Positions 51,153-60,229 of a stretch of DNA of 64,000 nt are shown piece after piece. Every line of letters begins with the position of its first letter. Within the stretch, counting starts at the first letter, position 1. The stretch is from Chryseobacterium sp. KLBC 52 (GTDB taxonomy: Bacteria; Bacteroidota; Bacteroidia; Flavobacteriales; Weeksellaceae): assembly GCF_003347605.1 (NCBI RefSeq), contig NZ_QDFZ01000002.1:62001-126000 (forward strand), in the 5' to 3' direction. The translations under genes and the position numbers were made by a program. Below the pieces are notes generated by a model. That model searched no databases and had not been told where the DNA came from. It saw only the letters and a program-made list of their open reading frames with translations.

Positions 51153-52181
51153 TTATAAATGTACGTTTATACTTTTATATAATTCTGACCGATTTACTTT
51201 TCCGTTGGGAGTTCTTGGAATTTCATTGATGAAAATAATTTCTTTTGGCCTGTGAAAATTTTTCTCAAAAGGTATTTCCAAAACTTTTTTCATTACCTCA
51301 TCAGATTCACTTCCTTCTATAACCAATATCAATTTCTGCCCCAAACTCTCATCTGGCAATCCAATAAAGACCGCTTCGTTAGAAATCTCTTTTTTCACAA
51401 GTGCTTCAAGCGTTTCCGGGAAAATTTTTGCCCCTCCGGAATTGATCACGTTGTCTATTCTTCCCAGAAATTTAAACTGTTTCCCGTTCTTAATATCAAC
51501 TAAATCATTAGTTTGCAGTTCTTCAGCATTTACATTTGGAGCAAAGATCTTCAGGCAACCTCTGTCATCCAAAGAAATGGATACATTTTCAAAAACGGTG
51601 AAATAATCTTCCTGCTCAGGCATCAATTGTTTTAAGCCAATATGGGAAAGGGTTTCAGACATTCCATAGGTTTCAAAAATACGATTTGAAGGGCTAAGAT
51701 TCATCTGCAGAATTTTATTTTTCAGGCTTTCTGAAACGGCGGCTCCACCAATGATCAGGTTTTTAATCAGATGGAGCTTTTCCAGTGAGTTTTCTACCTG
51801 AAGAGGGGTCATAGCACAAAAGTCTATTTTTTCTTCCAGATCTTCAACAGGTTTTAAAGAGGGATCAGCAATTTTTAATTGTAATTTCCTTTCTATTGAT
51901 CGCACAATCATCATTTTCCCAGAAATATATTCCACAGGCAGGCAAAGCAATGCCGTATCACCTTCTTTTAATCCCAGAAAATTACAGGTCATTATAGCAG
52001 AATTGACCATTTTCTTTTTTTCAATTTCAAAAATTTTAGGTACTCCGGTAGAACCTGAAGTCTGGACATTTACTCCTGTTTTTTCTGAAAACCATTCTTC
52101 CAGAAAAATTTTTACTTTCTTTTCAAATCCGGTATCGAATGATAATTGATTAATATTGAGATTATTGAAGTCTATCAGCAT
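51153..52181 (-). CDS. menE: O-succinylbenzoate-CoA ligase-like AMP-binding protein
   Basis: ANL-superfamily ligase that would activate o-succinylbenzoate to its CoA ester in menaquinone synthesis. 342 aa, shorter than the usual 450-500 aa. ATP-binding TSGSTGVPKIFEI, FETYGMSETLSHIG, the hinge LGRIDNVINSGGAKIFPE, and the C-terminal catalytic Lys in RTPNGKVNRSEL are visible. Menaquinone is the sole quinone of flavobacteria, consistent with the neighbouring function elsewhere of NDH-2. The gene symbol is from fold and length; family neighbours are absent in the window. Confidence 0.82.
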   Translation of the reverse strand: MLIDFNNLNINQLSFDTGFEKKVKIFLEEWFSEKTGVNVQTSGSTGVPKIFEIEKKKMVNSAIMTCNFLGLKEGDTALLCLPVEYISGKMMIVRSIERKLQLKIADPSLKPVEDLEEKIDFCAMTPLQVENSLEKLHLIKNLIIGGAAVSESLKNKILQMNLSPSNRIFETYGMSETLSHIGLKQLMPEQEDYFTVFENVSISLDDRGCLKIFAPNVNAEELQTNDLVDIKNGKQFKFLGRIDNVINSGGAKIFPETLEALVKKEISNEAVFIGLPDESLGQKLILVIEGSESDEVMKKVLEIPFEKNFHRPKEIIFINEIPRTPNGKVNRSELYKSINVHL

Positions 52182-52233
52182 GTTTTCTGTAAATAAATTC
52201 TACAGTAAATTTAAAAAAATTTTCAAAAAGTTC

Positions 52234-52263
52234 TTGTATATAAAGAAAAAAGCTGTAAATTTG
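52234..52263 (+). promoter_or_regulatory. tRNA-Gln promoter
   Basis: TTG (52234-52236), 19 nt, TAAATTTG (52256-52263): exact Bacteroidota consensus. The box ends 16 nt before the mature tRNA. Confidence 0.8.
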
Positions 52264-52279
52264 CACCACTAAAACAAAC

Positions 52280-52350
52280 AGACTCATGGTGTAGCGGTAA
52301 CACTACTGATTTTGGTTCAGTCATCTGGGGTTCGAATCCCTGTGAGTCTA
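52280..52350 (+). tRNA. tRNA-Gln (anticodon TTG)
   Basis: A 71-nt cloverleaf. Acceptor AGACTCA (52280-52286) pairs perfectly with TGAGTCT (52343-52349). Anticodon stem ACTGA / TCAGT (52305-52309 and 52317-52321) encloses TTTTGGT with anticodon TTG at 52312-52314. The T-loop is TTCGAAT (52331-52337). Discriminator A at 52350; CCA is not encoded. Confidence 0.97.
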
Positions 52351-52352
52351 CA

Positions 52353-52380
52353 AACCATCCTTTTTTAAGGGTGGTTTTTG
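52353..52380 (+). terminator. Terminator of tRNA-Gln
   Basis: AACCATCC (52353-52360) pairs with GGGTGGTT (52369-52376, one wobble), followed by T's. Closely resembles the hairpin after the next gene (54010-54031). Confidence 0.8.
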
Positions 52381-52440
52381 TTTTTACTCCTATCCTATAT
52401 TTCTGAGTGAAATCAGAATAAACAATTTAAAACTATAACT

Positions 52441-53979
52441 ATGAAAAAACACTATTTCTTATTCTTTTCAATCATCAGTATTTTTCTGAATGCCCAAAGC
52501 TTTAGCCTGGATCCCACCTTCGGAAATGGCGGTTATTGTATGTATGATAATTTCAGAGAAACATCGGATGCTGTGATACTTCCGGATGGCCAATTCATTA
52601 CAGCAACGTCCACGGGCTCTATCACTATAAGAAAGGTAAACCAAAGCGGAATTCTTGATAGCTCTTTCGGAGAGAAGGATTATGATATGGGCAGCAATTC
52701 ATTGGATAAAAGCGAATCTATCAAAAAAGTTATTTTAAATAATAATAAAATATTGATCTATGGAAGGGTAAATGCTACTCCAACTCACAGTTTATATGAT
52801 TGGTTTCTAACCAGAATTAATCTTGACGGTTCTTTAGACACGAGTTTTGGAACTAATGGTTTTACCACTCAATCTGTAAGTCAAAACGGTACAGCAGATG
52901 ATTTTGCAGTAGATCAGAATGGAAACAGCTACCTTCTTATTTCCAACATGGGTTCTTATATGGTAAAAGTAGATTCCAACGGAGTCATTGATAACAATTT
53001 CGGAACCAATGGAAAGTTATCGCTTAATACGTTTTATCCCAAAAAGTTTTATATTCAGAATGATGGGAAACTGGTAATGGCGGGAACCAAAACCAATACA
53101 TTAACCTACACAGAAGATTCTTATATCGAAAGAAGACTGCCTGACGGCACATACGATTCTACATTTGGTACTAATGGTTCTGTTTTTATTCCTAATACAC
53201 AAGGTTCTGTTGCCAGAAATTTTGAATATAATTATACCGATAATTCCATCTTAGTGCTGCATAGTAAAAATACTGTATATGGAGGTACTTTCTTTTTGTC
53301 TAAAATTCAAATTTCAGATGGCGCCTCTGTTTCCGGATTTTCCAACAATGGAAGAACACCTGATTATAGCTTTAACTACGCAAAGCAATTGTCATTGGGA
53401 CAAATTACCGTATTACCCAATTCAAAAATAGTAATAACCGGAGGTGTAACGAATATGTACAATGGTACCCCGAATCTTATTGCACAATTATTTGTAACCA
53501 GACTGAATGCAAATGGAAGTATTGATTATACTACATCAAGTGCCGGTTTTCAGTATTTTATGGCTGCACCACCCACTACATCGCTAAGAGCTGACTATAT
53601 TAAAAAATTATTTAACCTGAATGACGGCTCACTGGTTCTTGTATATTCCGGCGGCAGTGTAACACATGGCTCCAAATCTTTTCTGACAAAGTTTAACAGT
53701 GGTTTCCTAGGACTGGATGAGGTTTCTGCAAAAGATCATAATTATGCTTTTATTCTTTACCCTAATCCGGCCGGGGATCATATTAGCATACAAAGTAAAA
53801 AACAGGGTCATGAAAGTTTTGAGTACAGTATTTTTGATATGTCCGGGAAAATAGTTCAAAATGGTTCATCGATATTCAATGAACAAATTGATATTCAAAG
53901 ATTAGAAAAAGGGAATTATATGATTAGGTTTGAAACTAAAAAAGGAGACAAGCAATCTTTAAAATTAATTAAGAAATAA
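52441..53979 (+). CDS. Secreted delta-60-repeat protein with T9SS type A sorting domain
   Basis: 512 aa, signal peptide (to LNAQ, residue 19). Repeats of the delta-60 type recur about every 45-55 residues: LDPTFGNGGY, LDSSFGEKDYD, LDTSFGTNGF, IDNNFGTNGK, YDSTFGTNGS, giving a beta-propeller-like surface domain. The C-terminal T9SS sorting domain reads FILYPNPAGDHISI, FDMSGKIVQNG, GNYMIRFETKKGDKQS, ending KLIKK. Probably on the outer surface. It lies 90 bp after tRNA-Gln and ends in a terminator much like that of the tRNA. Confidence 0.9.
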   Translation: MKKHYFLFFSIISIFLNAQSFSLDPTFGNGGYCMYDNFRETSDAVILPDGQFITATSTGSITIRKVNQSGILDSSFGEKDYDMGSNSLDKSESIKKVILNNNKILIYGRVNATPTHSLYDWFLTRINLDGSLDTSFGTNGFTTQSVSQNGTADDFAVDQNGNSYLLISNMGSYMVKVDSNGVIDNNFGTNGKLSLNTFYPKKFYIQNDGKLVMAGTKTNTLTYTEDSYIERRLPDGTYDSTFGTNGSVFIPNTQGSVARNFEYNYTDNSILVLHSKNTVYGGTFFLSKIQISDGASVSGFSNNGRTPDYSFNYAKQLSLGQITVLPNSKIVITGGVTNMYNGTPNLIAQLFVTRLNANGSIDYTTSSAGFQYFMAAPPTTSLRADYIKKLFNLNDGSLVLVYSGGSVTHGSKSFLTKFNSGFLGLDEVSAKDHNYAFILYPNPAGDHISIQSKKQGHESFEYSIFDMSGKIVQNGSSIFNEQIDIQRLEKGNYMIRFETKKGDKQSLKLIKK

Positions 53980-54009
53980 AAAACAGATATTTACCTTACT
54001 TAAAATAAG

Positions 54010-54036
54010 AACCATCCTTTTTAGGATGGTTTTTGC
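54010..54036 (+). terminator. Terminator after the delta-60 gene
   Basis: AACCATCCT (54010-54018), TTTT loop, AGGATGGTT (54023-54031), then T's. Confidence 0.88.
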
Positions 54037-54165
54037 TTATACTACTATCGAATAAGTATAAAAAACAAATTATTTCTTGTTTCAATACTTCAACATTCCT
54101 TCATGTACAAAAGAATATATCTATCATAAAGCAGTCTTTTCTATTTATAATAAATTCTCTGTGTT

Positions 54166-55188
54166 CTAAAAAAAGCGGGTAAGAATTATTCTATAATCAA
54201 GAGTCGCATCTCCGTTATTAGTAACATTGATGATATCTGCTGAAGACATTGTTAACGTATAACTTAATGCTGAACCTGTTCCTCCAGCACAGTTGGGAAC
54301 ACCAGACCAAACTACTGAAGTCGTAAATCTGTTTACTTCTGTAAATACAGGACCTTTAGAAGTGGTATCTGTGTTAAGAAGACCATCTATTCCCTTAATG
54401 GAAAAAGCATTGTTAAAAGCATTACTGGTTACATAATATTCAGCAATTGTAGTTCTTCCACAGGCGTTCCCAACAGAAACCAAAGCTTTATATACTCCTG
54501 CATTTGGAATTCCTGTAATCAAAGCAGCCGTAGCACCTGCTGTTACATTCACTGTATTATTGATAACTGTACCATATACATTAGTAACGGCTTTATTCAA
54601 AACGCCGTTTGCATCTGAATATACCGGTGTTACAATGGCGGCTCCAGCAGCCACATCCATAGTTCTTATTCTGGTACTTCCTGCAACGTCTAAAGTATTT
54701 GTGGGACTCCCTGTAGCAATCCCTATATTTCCAGAATTTAAGTCCATAGCAAAATCAACTCCTCCCGGATTCCGCGCAATGGCAAATAATCCATTATTTC
54801 CATTAAAATTTGGGTTTATTCCCATTACGGCCTGTTTTATTCCCGTAGTTCCTGTAGTTCTTAAGATCGATAATATGGAACTATTGGCGACAGGATTTTC
54901 TATCAGCAAACCTGTATTGGTAGCCTCCCCTCCTCCAATACCTGTGGCTGTTCCCCTATTTTTTATATGGAGATTCGACAATGGTGTGAGATTACCGATA
55001 CCTACATTTCCAGCAGAGGTTACTGTGAAGTCATTGGCTTGCTGTACGTCATTTGGAACACCCGTTGCAGGATTGTCTTTTGCACCATCAACATGAAATG
55101 TACCTTGAGGGTTAGGAGTATTGATCCCAACCTGTGAAAACGCAATGATAGAAAAAAATATCATTGCCAGAGTTACGTTTTTTTTCAT
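54166..55188 (-). CDS. Secreted fibre-like protein, paralogue 1
   Basis: 340 aa with a signal peptide (to AFSQ). Right after it comes VGINTPNPQGTFHVDGAKDN, almost identical to the start of the 55974-57269 product, then NDFTVTSAGNVGIGNLTPLS. This module looks like the phage-tail-fibre/adhesin-like beta-strand repeats (G-x-G-I-x-T-x-x-P) common in flavobacterial surface proteins. The C-terminal ~180 residues differ from the other paralogues and end LDYRIILTRFF. Probably extracellular. No T9SS domain is seen, so the export route after the signal peptide is unclear. Confidence 0.75.
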   Translation of the reverse strand: MKKNVTLAMIFFSIIAFSQVGINTPNPQGTFHVDGAKDNPATGVPNDVQQANDFTVTSAGNVGIGNLTPLSNLHIKNRGTATGIGGGEATNTGLLIENPVANSSILSILRTTGTTGIKQAVMGINPNFNGNNGLFAIARNPGGVDFAMDLNSGNIGIATGSPTNTLDVAGSTRIRTMDVAAGAAIVTPVYSDANGVLNKAVTNVYGTVINNTVNVTAGATAALITGIPNAGVYKALVSVGNACGRTTIAEYYVTSNAFNNAFSIKGIDGLLNTDTTSKGPVFTEVNRFTTSVVWSGVPNCAGGTGSALSYTLTMSSADIINVTNNGDATLDYRIILTRFF

Positions 55189-55410
55189 TTTTTTAAATTT
55201 AAAATTGTGTAATTTGAGTATTGTTTAAAGAAATACGTACTTTTTATCATTAAAAAATAAGACTATATTTCAATCAAATTTACACTTTTCAACTTCAATA
55301 CAATATTAAATTAATACAAATAACACATTATAGAAATCATATCCACAATACTACAATCATAATAATTATCGAGTCAGGATTCCAGAATTAATACCTAATA
55401 CCCTGTGTTT

Positions 55411-55971
55411 TTAAGTATTTCGAAAAGTTGGCCTTATGATAAAAGCAAATGCCACTGTTATCAGTAGGATTCCAAATTCCAGTAAAAATCCCCATGAACC
55501 TGCAAAAAAACATCTCATAATGGCATCTGCTGTAAATTCGGCATCATCACTATTTATGCTGTATGTAACCCAATCCGGGCATTTTCCTTCTTCGTAATAA
55601 GTAAAGATACCAGCCCTGTAATCCTTGAGTACAGCCTTTATTTCAAGATAAAGTTTCGATGCAGACCACCATGACATATACCCTCCTATGAGGAGAAAAG
55701 GAATTGCGGTTAAAAAGTGAGTGAGCCTAAACTGCTTATTTGTAATGTTACCCTTTAAAAGAGTAAACAGTTTCCAATTTGGAATAAAGCAAAGAATAAA
55801 AAATTCAATTTCAAGGAAAATTAAAAAAAACGAAGTACATAGCAGGGATACACTGCTGTCAAATAGAATTATACCTGCAAGAGGAACTAAAGATATCATC
55901 ATGGTAATGGTGATAATACCAAGCGCTATGTTTGATAATGTCATATTCCTTCTCATCACTGTTTCCTTCAT
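55411..55971 (-). CDS. Membrane protein of unknown function
   Basis: 186 aa with four predicted membrane segments (about 12-34 IALGIITITMMISLVPLAGI, 40-63, 85-103, and 160-180 FLLEFGILLITVAFAFII). A soluble segment of about 55 residues between the third and fourth, containing the Cys of EEGKCPDW, would face one side. I recognise no family. It starts 2 nt after the end of the second fibre-like gene and is probably co-transcribed with it. Confidence 0.6.
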   Translation of the reverse strand: MKETVMRRNMTLSNIALGIITITMMISLVPLAGIILFDSSVSLLCTSFFLIFLEIEFFILCFIPNWKLFTLLKGNITNKQFRLTHFLTAIPFLLIGGYMSWWSASKLYLEIKAVLKDYRAGIFTYYEEGKCPDWVTYSINSDDAEFTADAIMRCFFAGSWGFLLEFGILLITVAFAFIIRPTFRNT

Positions 55972-55973
55972 TA

Positions 55974-57269
55974 CTAATTTACTGCAACAGCATAAATAGC
56001 ATTTTCAGACCATGATCCTCCCACTCCTGTTAATTTAGCTCCGGACACTGTACCGCTGGCCTGGGTATTCCCGACAATATATCTATAGGTTTTAGCAGCT
56101 CCGGATGTATTATTAATTTGTACAGTTCCGGTAGCTACATTATATTTTTGTCCTCCATTGTACGGACCTGTCACCTGGAAACTCATTAATGTAGGTCTTA
56201 TAACATCAGGAGACTGGACTGCTGTCTGTCCAATTGTTGTCAGATTCGTTTCTGAAAAAGTACTTCTTACAAACATCCAGTCGTTTACTGTAAAATTACC
56301 ACTAGGGAAAATTAATAATGAAATGGTAACCATCCACCTTCCCGGAGGTAAAGTAATGGAAGAACCGGTGTATCTAAAATCAGAAAACTGAGAAAATGGT
56401 ACATCATATCCTCCGCCCAGTGTTCCTACAACAACATTTGACGCGGCTCTCTGCCATGTTGCCACTCCATTGGCATCAGAAGTTAATATCTTATTGACCC
56501 CTTGTGTACCATCTACAATTTTCAATGCACCATTCGTTGAGGAACGGACATCCAGTACATTTGTGGGCGCCGTTGTGCCAATTCCTACTCTGCCATTTTT
56601 ATTTAAAGTCATTAACGGGTCTCCTGCAGCCGGAGCTCCTGCAAACAACTGTAATACATTGGCAGCATTTCCCAATCCATAAAAATCATCTCCTGCGGCA
56701 CTGTTCCATAATGCCAGTTTTTTTCCGTTACCCATTCCCAAATCCAACAAATTCTTAGGCGTTGTTGTTCCTATACCCACCCTGTTGGTAACTGCATCTA
56801 CCGAAAATGTACTTCCATCCACTGAAAAGTGATTGGTTCCTACAGTAGCGGTACTTGTAAAGGCTAAAGAACTGGTTCCCTGAACTACCGTACGAGCTCC
56901 TGTAAGTGTTCCGTTTGAATTATAAATATTAGTATTTGCAGGAAGGTCCTTCCATGTCGCAACACCATTCGCGTCTGATGTTAAAACTTTGGCATTTCCC
57001 TGTGTTCCATCGACAATTTTTAGAGCTCCATTGGCTGTAGAGCGGATATCCAATTTATTGGTAGGGTTTACTGTTCCTACTCCGACATTTCCGTTACTGA
57101 GCACTGTAAAATCATTAGCCTGCTGAGCTGTAGTTGGAACTCCTGTTGAAACATTATCTTTGGCACCATCCACATGAAAAGAGCCTTGAGGATTTGGAGT
57201 ATTTATGCCTACCTGAGAGAAAAATAAATTTGAGAAAAGCATTCCTGATGAAATGATTATTTTTTTCAT
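55974..57269 (-). CDS. Secreted fibre-like protein, paralogue 2
   Basis: 431 aa with a signal peptide (to FFSQ) and the same start, VGINTPNPQGSFHVDGAKDN, as paralogue 1. Two internal repeats share ALKIVDGTQG and LTSDANGVATW (at about residues 78-112 and 241-275). The C-terminal ~140 residues (YTGSSITLPPGRWMVTISLL, DWMFVRSTFSE, SGAAKTYRYIVGN, GVGGSWSENAIYAVAVN) match the visible part of the product at the right end of the window, a beta-sandwich-like domain. Function unknown; a surface fibre is a fair guess. Confidence 0.78.
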   Translation of the reverse strand: MKKIIISSGMLFSNLFFSQVGINTPNPQGSFHVDGAKDNVSTGVPTTAQQANDFTVLSNGNVGVGTVNPTNKLDIRSTANGALKIVDGTQGNAKVLTSDANGVATWKDLPANTNIYNSNGTLTGARTVVQGTSSLAFTSTATVGTNHFSVDGSTFSVDAVTNRVGIGTTTPKNLLDLGMGNGKKLALWNSAAGDDFYGLGNAANVLQLFAGAPAAGDPLMTLNKNGRVGIGTTAPTNVLDVRSSTNGALKIVDGTQGVNKILTSDANGVATWQRAASNVVVGTLGGGYDVPFSQFSDFRYTGSSITLPPGRWMVTISLLIFPSGNFTVNDWMFVRSTFSETNLTTIGQTAVQSPDVIRPTLMSFQVTGPYNGGQKYNVATGTVQINNTSGAAKTYRYIVGNTQASGTVSGAKLTGVGGSWSENAIYAVAVN

Positions 57270-57870
57270 TTGTTTACGTTTTAAAAGGTTTGATGTTAAA
57301 TTTTTTTTCTTGTGTGTATTTAGAATCGTACTGAAAAATATGACCGGCCCGAAATTTCTCAGTGTTCGAATTGGATGTTACAAACTTATGACTCATAAAC
57401 AAAAAAAATCTTACACCAAATACACTTCAATATTCAAAACACTGAAAAATAAATACTTACCATTAAAATGAAGTAACTTTGAAGTAAGCAAAAAAAGTGA
57501 ATTATTAGCTTTTTCAGAAGGAAATTTGAGAATAGGGTAACGGAGAAATAGAGATGCCTTGTAATGTTACCTTATGTATTATTTAAAAAGCAGGGATTAT
57601 GAATATCCCCGTTCATAAACACAAACACTTTTCAAACATGAAAGAATGAAAAATATATTTCGTCTTAAATGTATCAATATTATTTATGTATATCATTACG
57701 TCAAATATACTTCACCTAGTAATGAATTATAAAACAATACTTTATATATCAAATGCAGTAAGATTGACGTATATCGTTACGCTCTATACATATAAGAATT
57801 ACCTGTAATTAATTAAATTTTTAATCATATTCATAAAAAAGTTATTTTTGCTTTAATAATTTTAAAAAAT
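57270..57870. other. 601-bp intergenic region with a repeated motif
   Basis: No gene is seen. GTATATCATTACG (57688-57700) and GTATATCGTTACG (57769-57781), 81 nt apart, share 12 of 13 bases and both are upstream of the TPR-HTH gene. The region also contains the divergent promoters of that gene and of the fibre-like gene, which I could not pin down. Confidence 0.5.
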
Positions 57871-59295
57871 ATGTTCCCCAATTTTAGAATTAAAAAACTC
57901 TATCTGATTTTCTTTTTTTTCTCACTATTTTATGATGCTCAGGATTTTTCTTTTCAGCCTGAACCTATAAAAACAACATTAGAATACAGAAAAAGATTAG
58001 ATGCCGAAGGAGCTTTAAAATTTAATATTAATGCTCTTAAACAATATGAAGAAAGTAATGATATCAGAGGCATTATTATGGCATACACCAATATAGGAAC
58101 CCTATTAAGTGGATTGGAAAGAGATAAGGATGGTCTTGAATATCTTGACAAAGCAAAAAAAGAACTGCTTCATATTAACGATCCATTTCTGAAAGCAAAT
58201 TTATACAATGAATACGGCAGAATCTATACACGCCTGGGACTTTACCAACAATCTAATACTGCTTTTGATGAGGCAAAGTCTTCTATAATGAAAATTTCAA
58301 ATCTTAAACAGAAAGAATTTGCTCTGGCCTACAACTACTCATGGAAACAGCAGAATTTTCCCAAAGATAAAAATCTGGACTCTTTGCAAGTTATAAAGAA
58401 GAAAATACTGGGGATAAAGCCTAGCGTGATCTCTTATACAAGGAAAGCAGATCAATTTATTGCTAAAAAAACTCATTTGGATTCTGCTGAATATTATATG
58501 AATAAGGCTCTCGTTCTTTCTACAGACGCTTCTGACATTGAAAAAGCAACCGCATGGTTCAGTTATGGAGATCTCTTTAATGTGAAAGGAAATAAACAAA
58601 AGGCTCTTGAGTATTATTTAAAATCTCTTGATGTATTCCAGAAAACAGAAAATACTCCCACTTCATTACTCACTGTTTACGATACGCTTTCAAGTGTCTA
58701 TAAGGCTTTACATCAAATTGACAAATCCAATGAATATCTAAGAAAATATACTGTTCTTAATGATAATATCAATAAAAATGAAAAAGAAGCTATAAATCTC
58801 GCTGTCAATAAGCTCATTGAATTAAAGCATGAGGAAAAGGAAAAAGAAAGAAAAACATTTTATATAATAGCTCTGGTTATTACAGCGATATTTTTACTAT
58901 TATTCTATTTGATACGAAAAATCTATATCAAAAAGGAACTCAAAAAAGATAAAATCATTGAAAAAAAGATTCTGGAAACGGATGTTCTTAAATTAAAAGT
59001 AAATGACTCTTTTGAAGAAATTATCCAGTTGATGGAAAGCAGGAGCCCTTTATTTTTGATCCGTTTCAAAGAAGTATATCCTGAATTCTATGAAAAACTG
59101 ATAGCACATACACCTGAGCTTACGGAGCATGACGTAAAATTCAGTGCTTATATCAGATTAAATCTTACAAATAAAGAAATCTGCCAATATGAAAACATTA
59201 GCTTACGGGGAATAGAAACCAAAAGATACAGACTTAAAAAGAAGTTAAAGCTCCCGCAAGAGGTGGAACTTCAAAAATGGATTCTGGAGCTGTAA
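57871..59295 (+). CDS. TPR-containing membrane protein with C-terminal HTH
   Basis: 474 aa. A signal-like or membrane segment (LYLIFFFFSLFYDAQ) precedes tetratricopeptide-type helical repeats (about 40-310; IRGIIMAYTNIGTLLSGLER, KATAWFSYGDLFNVKGNKQK, KALEYYLKSLDVFQKTEN), a membrane span (about 331-350, FYIIALVITAIFLLLFYLI), a coiled linker, and a LuxR/GerE-like HTH (about 425-474; YIRLNLTNKEICQYENISLR, IETKRYRLKKKLKLP). Such one-component sensors with a periplasmic TPR domain and a cytoplasmic DNA-binding domain are common in Bacteroidota. Divergent from the second fibre-like gene; control of that gene is plausible. Confidence 0.83.
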   Translation: MFPNFRIKKLYLIFFFFSLFYDAQDFSFQPEPIKTTLEYRKRLDAEGALKFNINALKQYEESNDIRGIIMAYTNIGTLLSGLERDKDGLEYLDKAKKELLHINDPFLKANLYNEYGRIYTRLGLYQQSNTAFDEAKSSIMKISNLKQKEFALAYNYSWKQQNFPKDKNLDSLQVIKKKILGIKPSVISYTRKADQFIAKKTHLDSAEYYMNKALVLSTDASDIEKATAWFSYGDLFNVKGNKQKALEYYLKSLDVFQKTENTPTSLLTVYDTLSSVYKALHQIDKSNEYLRKYTVLNDNINKNEKEAINLAVNKLIELKHEEKEKERKTFYIIALVITAIFLLLFYLIRKIYIKKELKKDKIIEKKILETDVLKLKVNDSFEEIIQLMESRSPLFLIRFKEVYPEFYEKLIAHTPELTEHDVKFSAYIRLNLTNKEICQYENISLRGIETKRYRLKKKLKLPQEVELQKWILEL

Positions 59296-59313
59296 TATTG
59301 CGATATTTTAATA

Positions 59314-59344
59314 AAAAAAGACCTTTTGAAGGTCTTTTTTATTT
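59314..59344. terminator. Bidirectional terminator
   Basis: A perfect 12-bp stem AAAAAAGACCTT / AAGGTCTTTTTT with a 3-nt loop lies between convergent genes. Confidence 0.88.
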
Positions 59345-59361
59345 AGAAATAATTATTGATA

Positions 59362-59994
59362 TTATTTTTTAAGCCCATCAATTTCTTCCTGAATAGACTT
59401 AATTTTATCTCTTAATTCCTGGCTTACCTTTCCTGGAATTTTTTTAATTTTTCTCAGATCTAAGGCCAGCATAATAGAAGCAATTCCCATGAAGATAAAA
59501 GCAACCCCGGTAAGGGTAACCAATGAGAATCCTGTAAACACAGGATTAAATATCAGCAGTAAAGAAAAGATAATTCCTCCCACACTGGCAATGGCTACAT
59601 TTCCCCAGCTCATTATTCTCATGCTTTTCAGGTCGAATGCAAATCCTAATAATTGAAAGGAACGGAACAACAAAGTAAACCCGATCACAAATGGAAGTAC
59701 TGTCATGGAAATCTGAGGATTCGCAATAAGGTAAATTCCTATTGCCGTTGTTAGTAATCCACTTACCAGAAACCAGCCCCAGCCCTGTAAGGACTTACTG
59801 TTTTGTAAGGAAAAGAATATTTCGGTAATTCCTGAAAATAAAAAGGAAACACTGAAAAAAATGGAAAGAGTGACATACGTTGCCAGAGGCACACTGAATA
59901 CATAAAATCCACAGATAAGGAAAATAATTCCGAAGATTAATGGGATATACCAATGTTTTACGGTATTGGTAAGGGTCTGAAATAAATTGGCCAT
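59362..59994 (-). CDS. HdeD-family (DUF308) membrane protein
   Basis: 210 aa with six predicted membrane segments, MANLFQTLTNTVKHWYIPLI at the start and repeated GIIFLICGFYV, LLTTAIGIYLIANP and FSLVTLTGVAFIFMGIASI segments. HdeD is linked to acid resistance in E. coli; here only the fold is inferred. The C-terminus (KKIPGKVSQELRDKIKSIQE) is a soluble basic helix. A 37-codon longer frame up to 60105 has a hydrophilic head, not typical, so ATG 59994 is preferred. Confidence 0.82.
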   Translation of the reverse strand: MANLFQTLTNTVKHWYIPLIFGIIFLICGFYVFSVPLATYVTLSIFFSVSFLFSGITEIFFSLQNSKSLQGWGWFLVSGLLTTAIGIYLIANPQISMTVLPFVIGFTLLFRSFQLLGFAFDLKSMRIMSWGNVAIASVGGIIFSLLLIFNPVFTGFSLVTLTGVAFIFMGIASIMLALDLRKIKKIPGKVSQELRDKIKSIQEEIDGLKK

Positions 59995-60229
59995 AGGTGT
60001 CTTTTTTTGGTCCTGCCTACTTTTTGTAACGGTTTTCGGCTTCTCCGCAGGTATTTCAAACAGATTATAATATTCACCTGAATTTGAAATATAACCTCTT
60101 ACCAATATACGAAAAATAACCGAAAAACCCTTCGTATTCAGTGATTGTTATGGTAAAAAAATAAGATGGAATTAATTTATTAAATTGATTCTAACTGACT
60201 GATGTAAAAAAATACTTTGTTATTTTAAT

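Noticed and set aside
54166..57269. Prophage tail-fibre origin for the fibre-like genes
   Set aside because: No phage structural, integrase or lysis genes nearby; proteins have signal peptides and paralogues like surface proteins.
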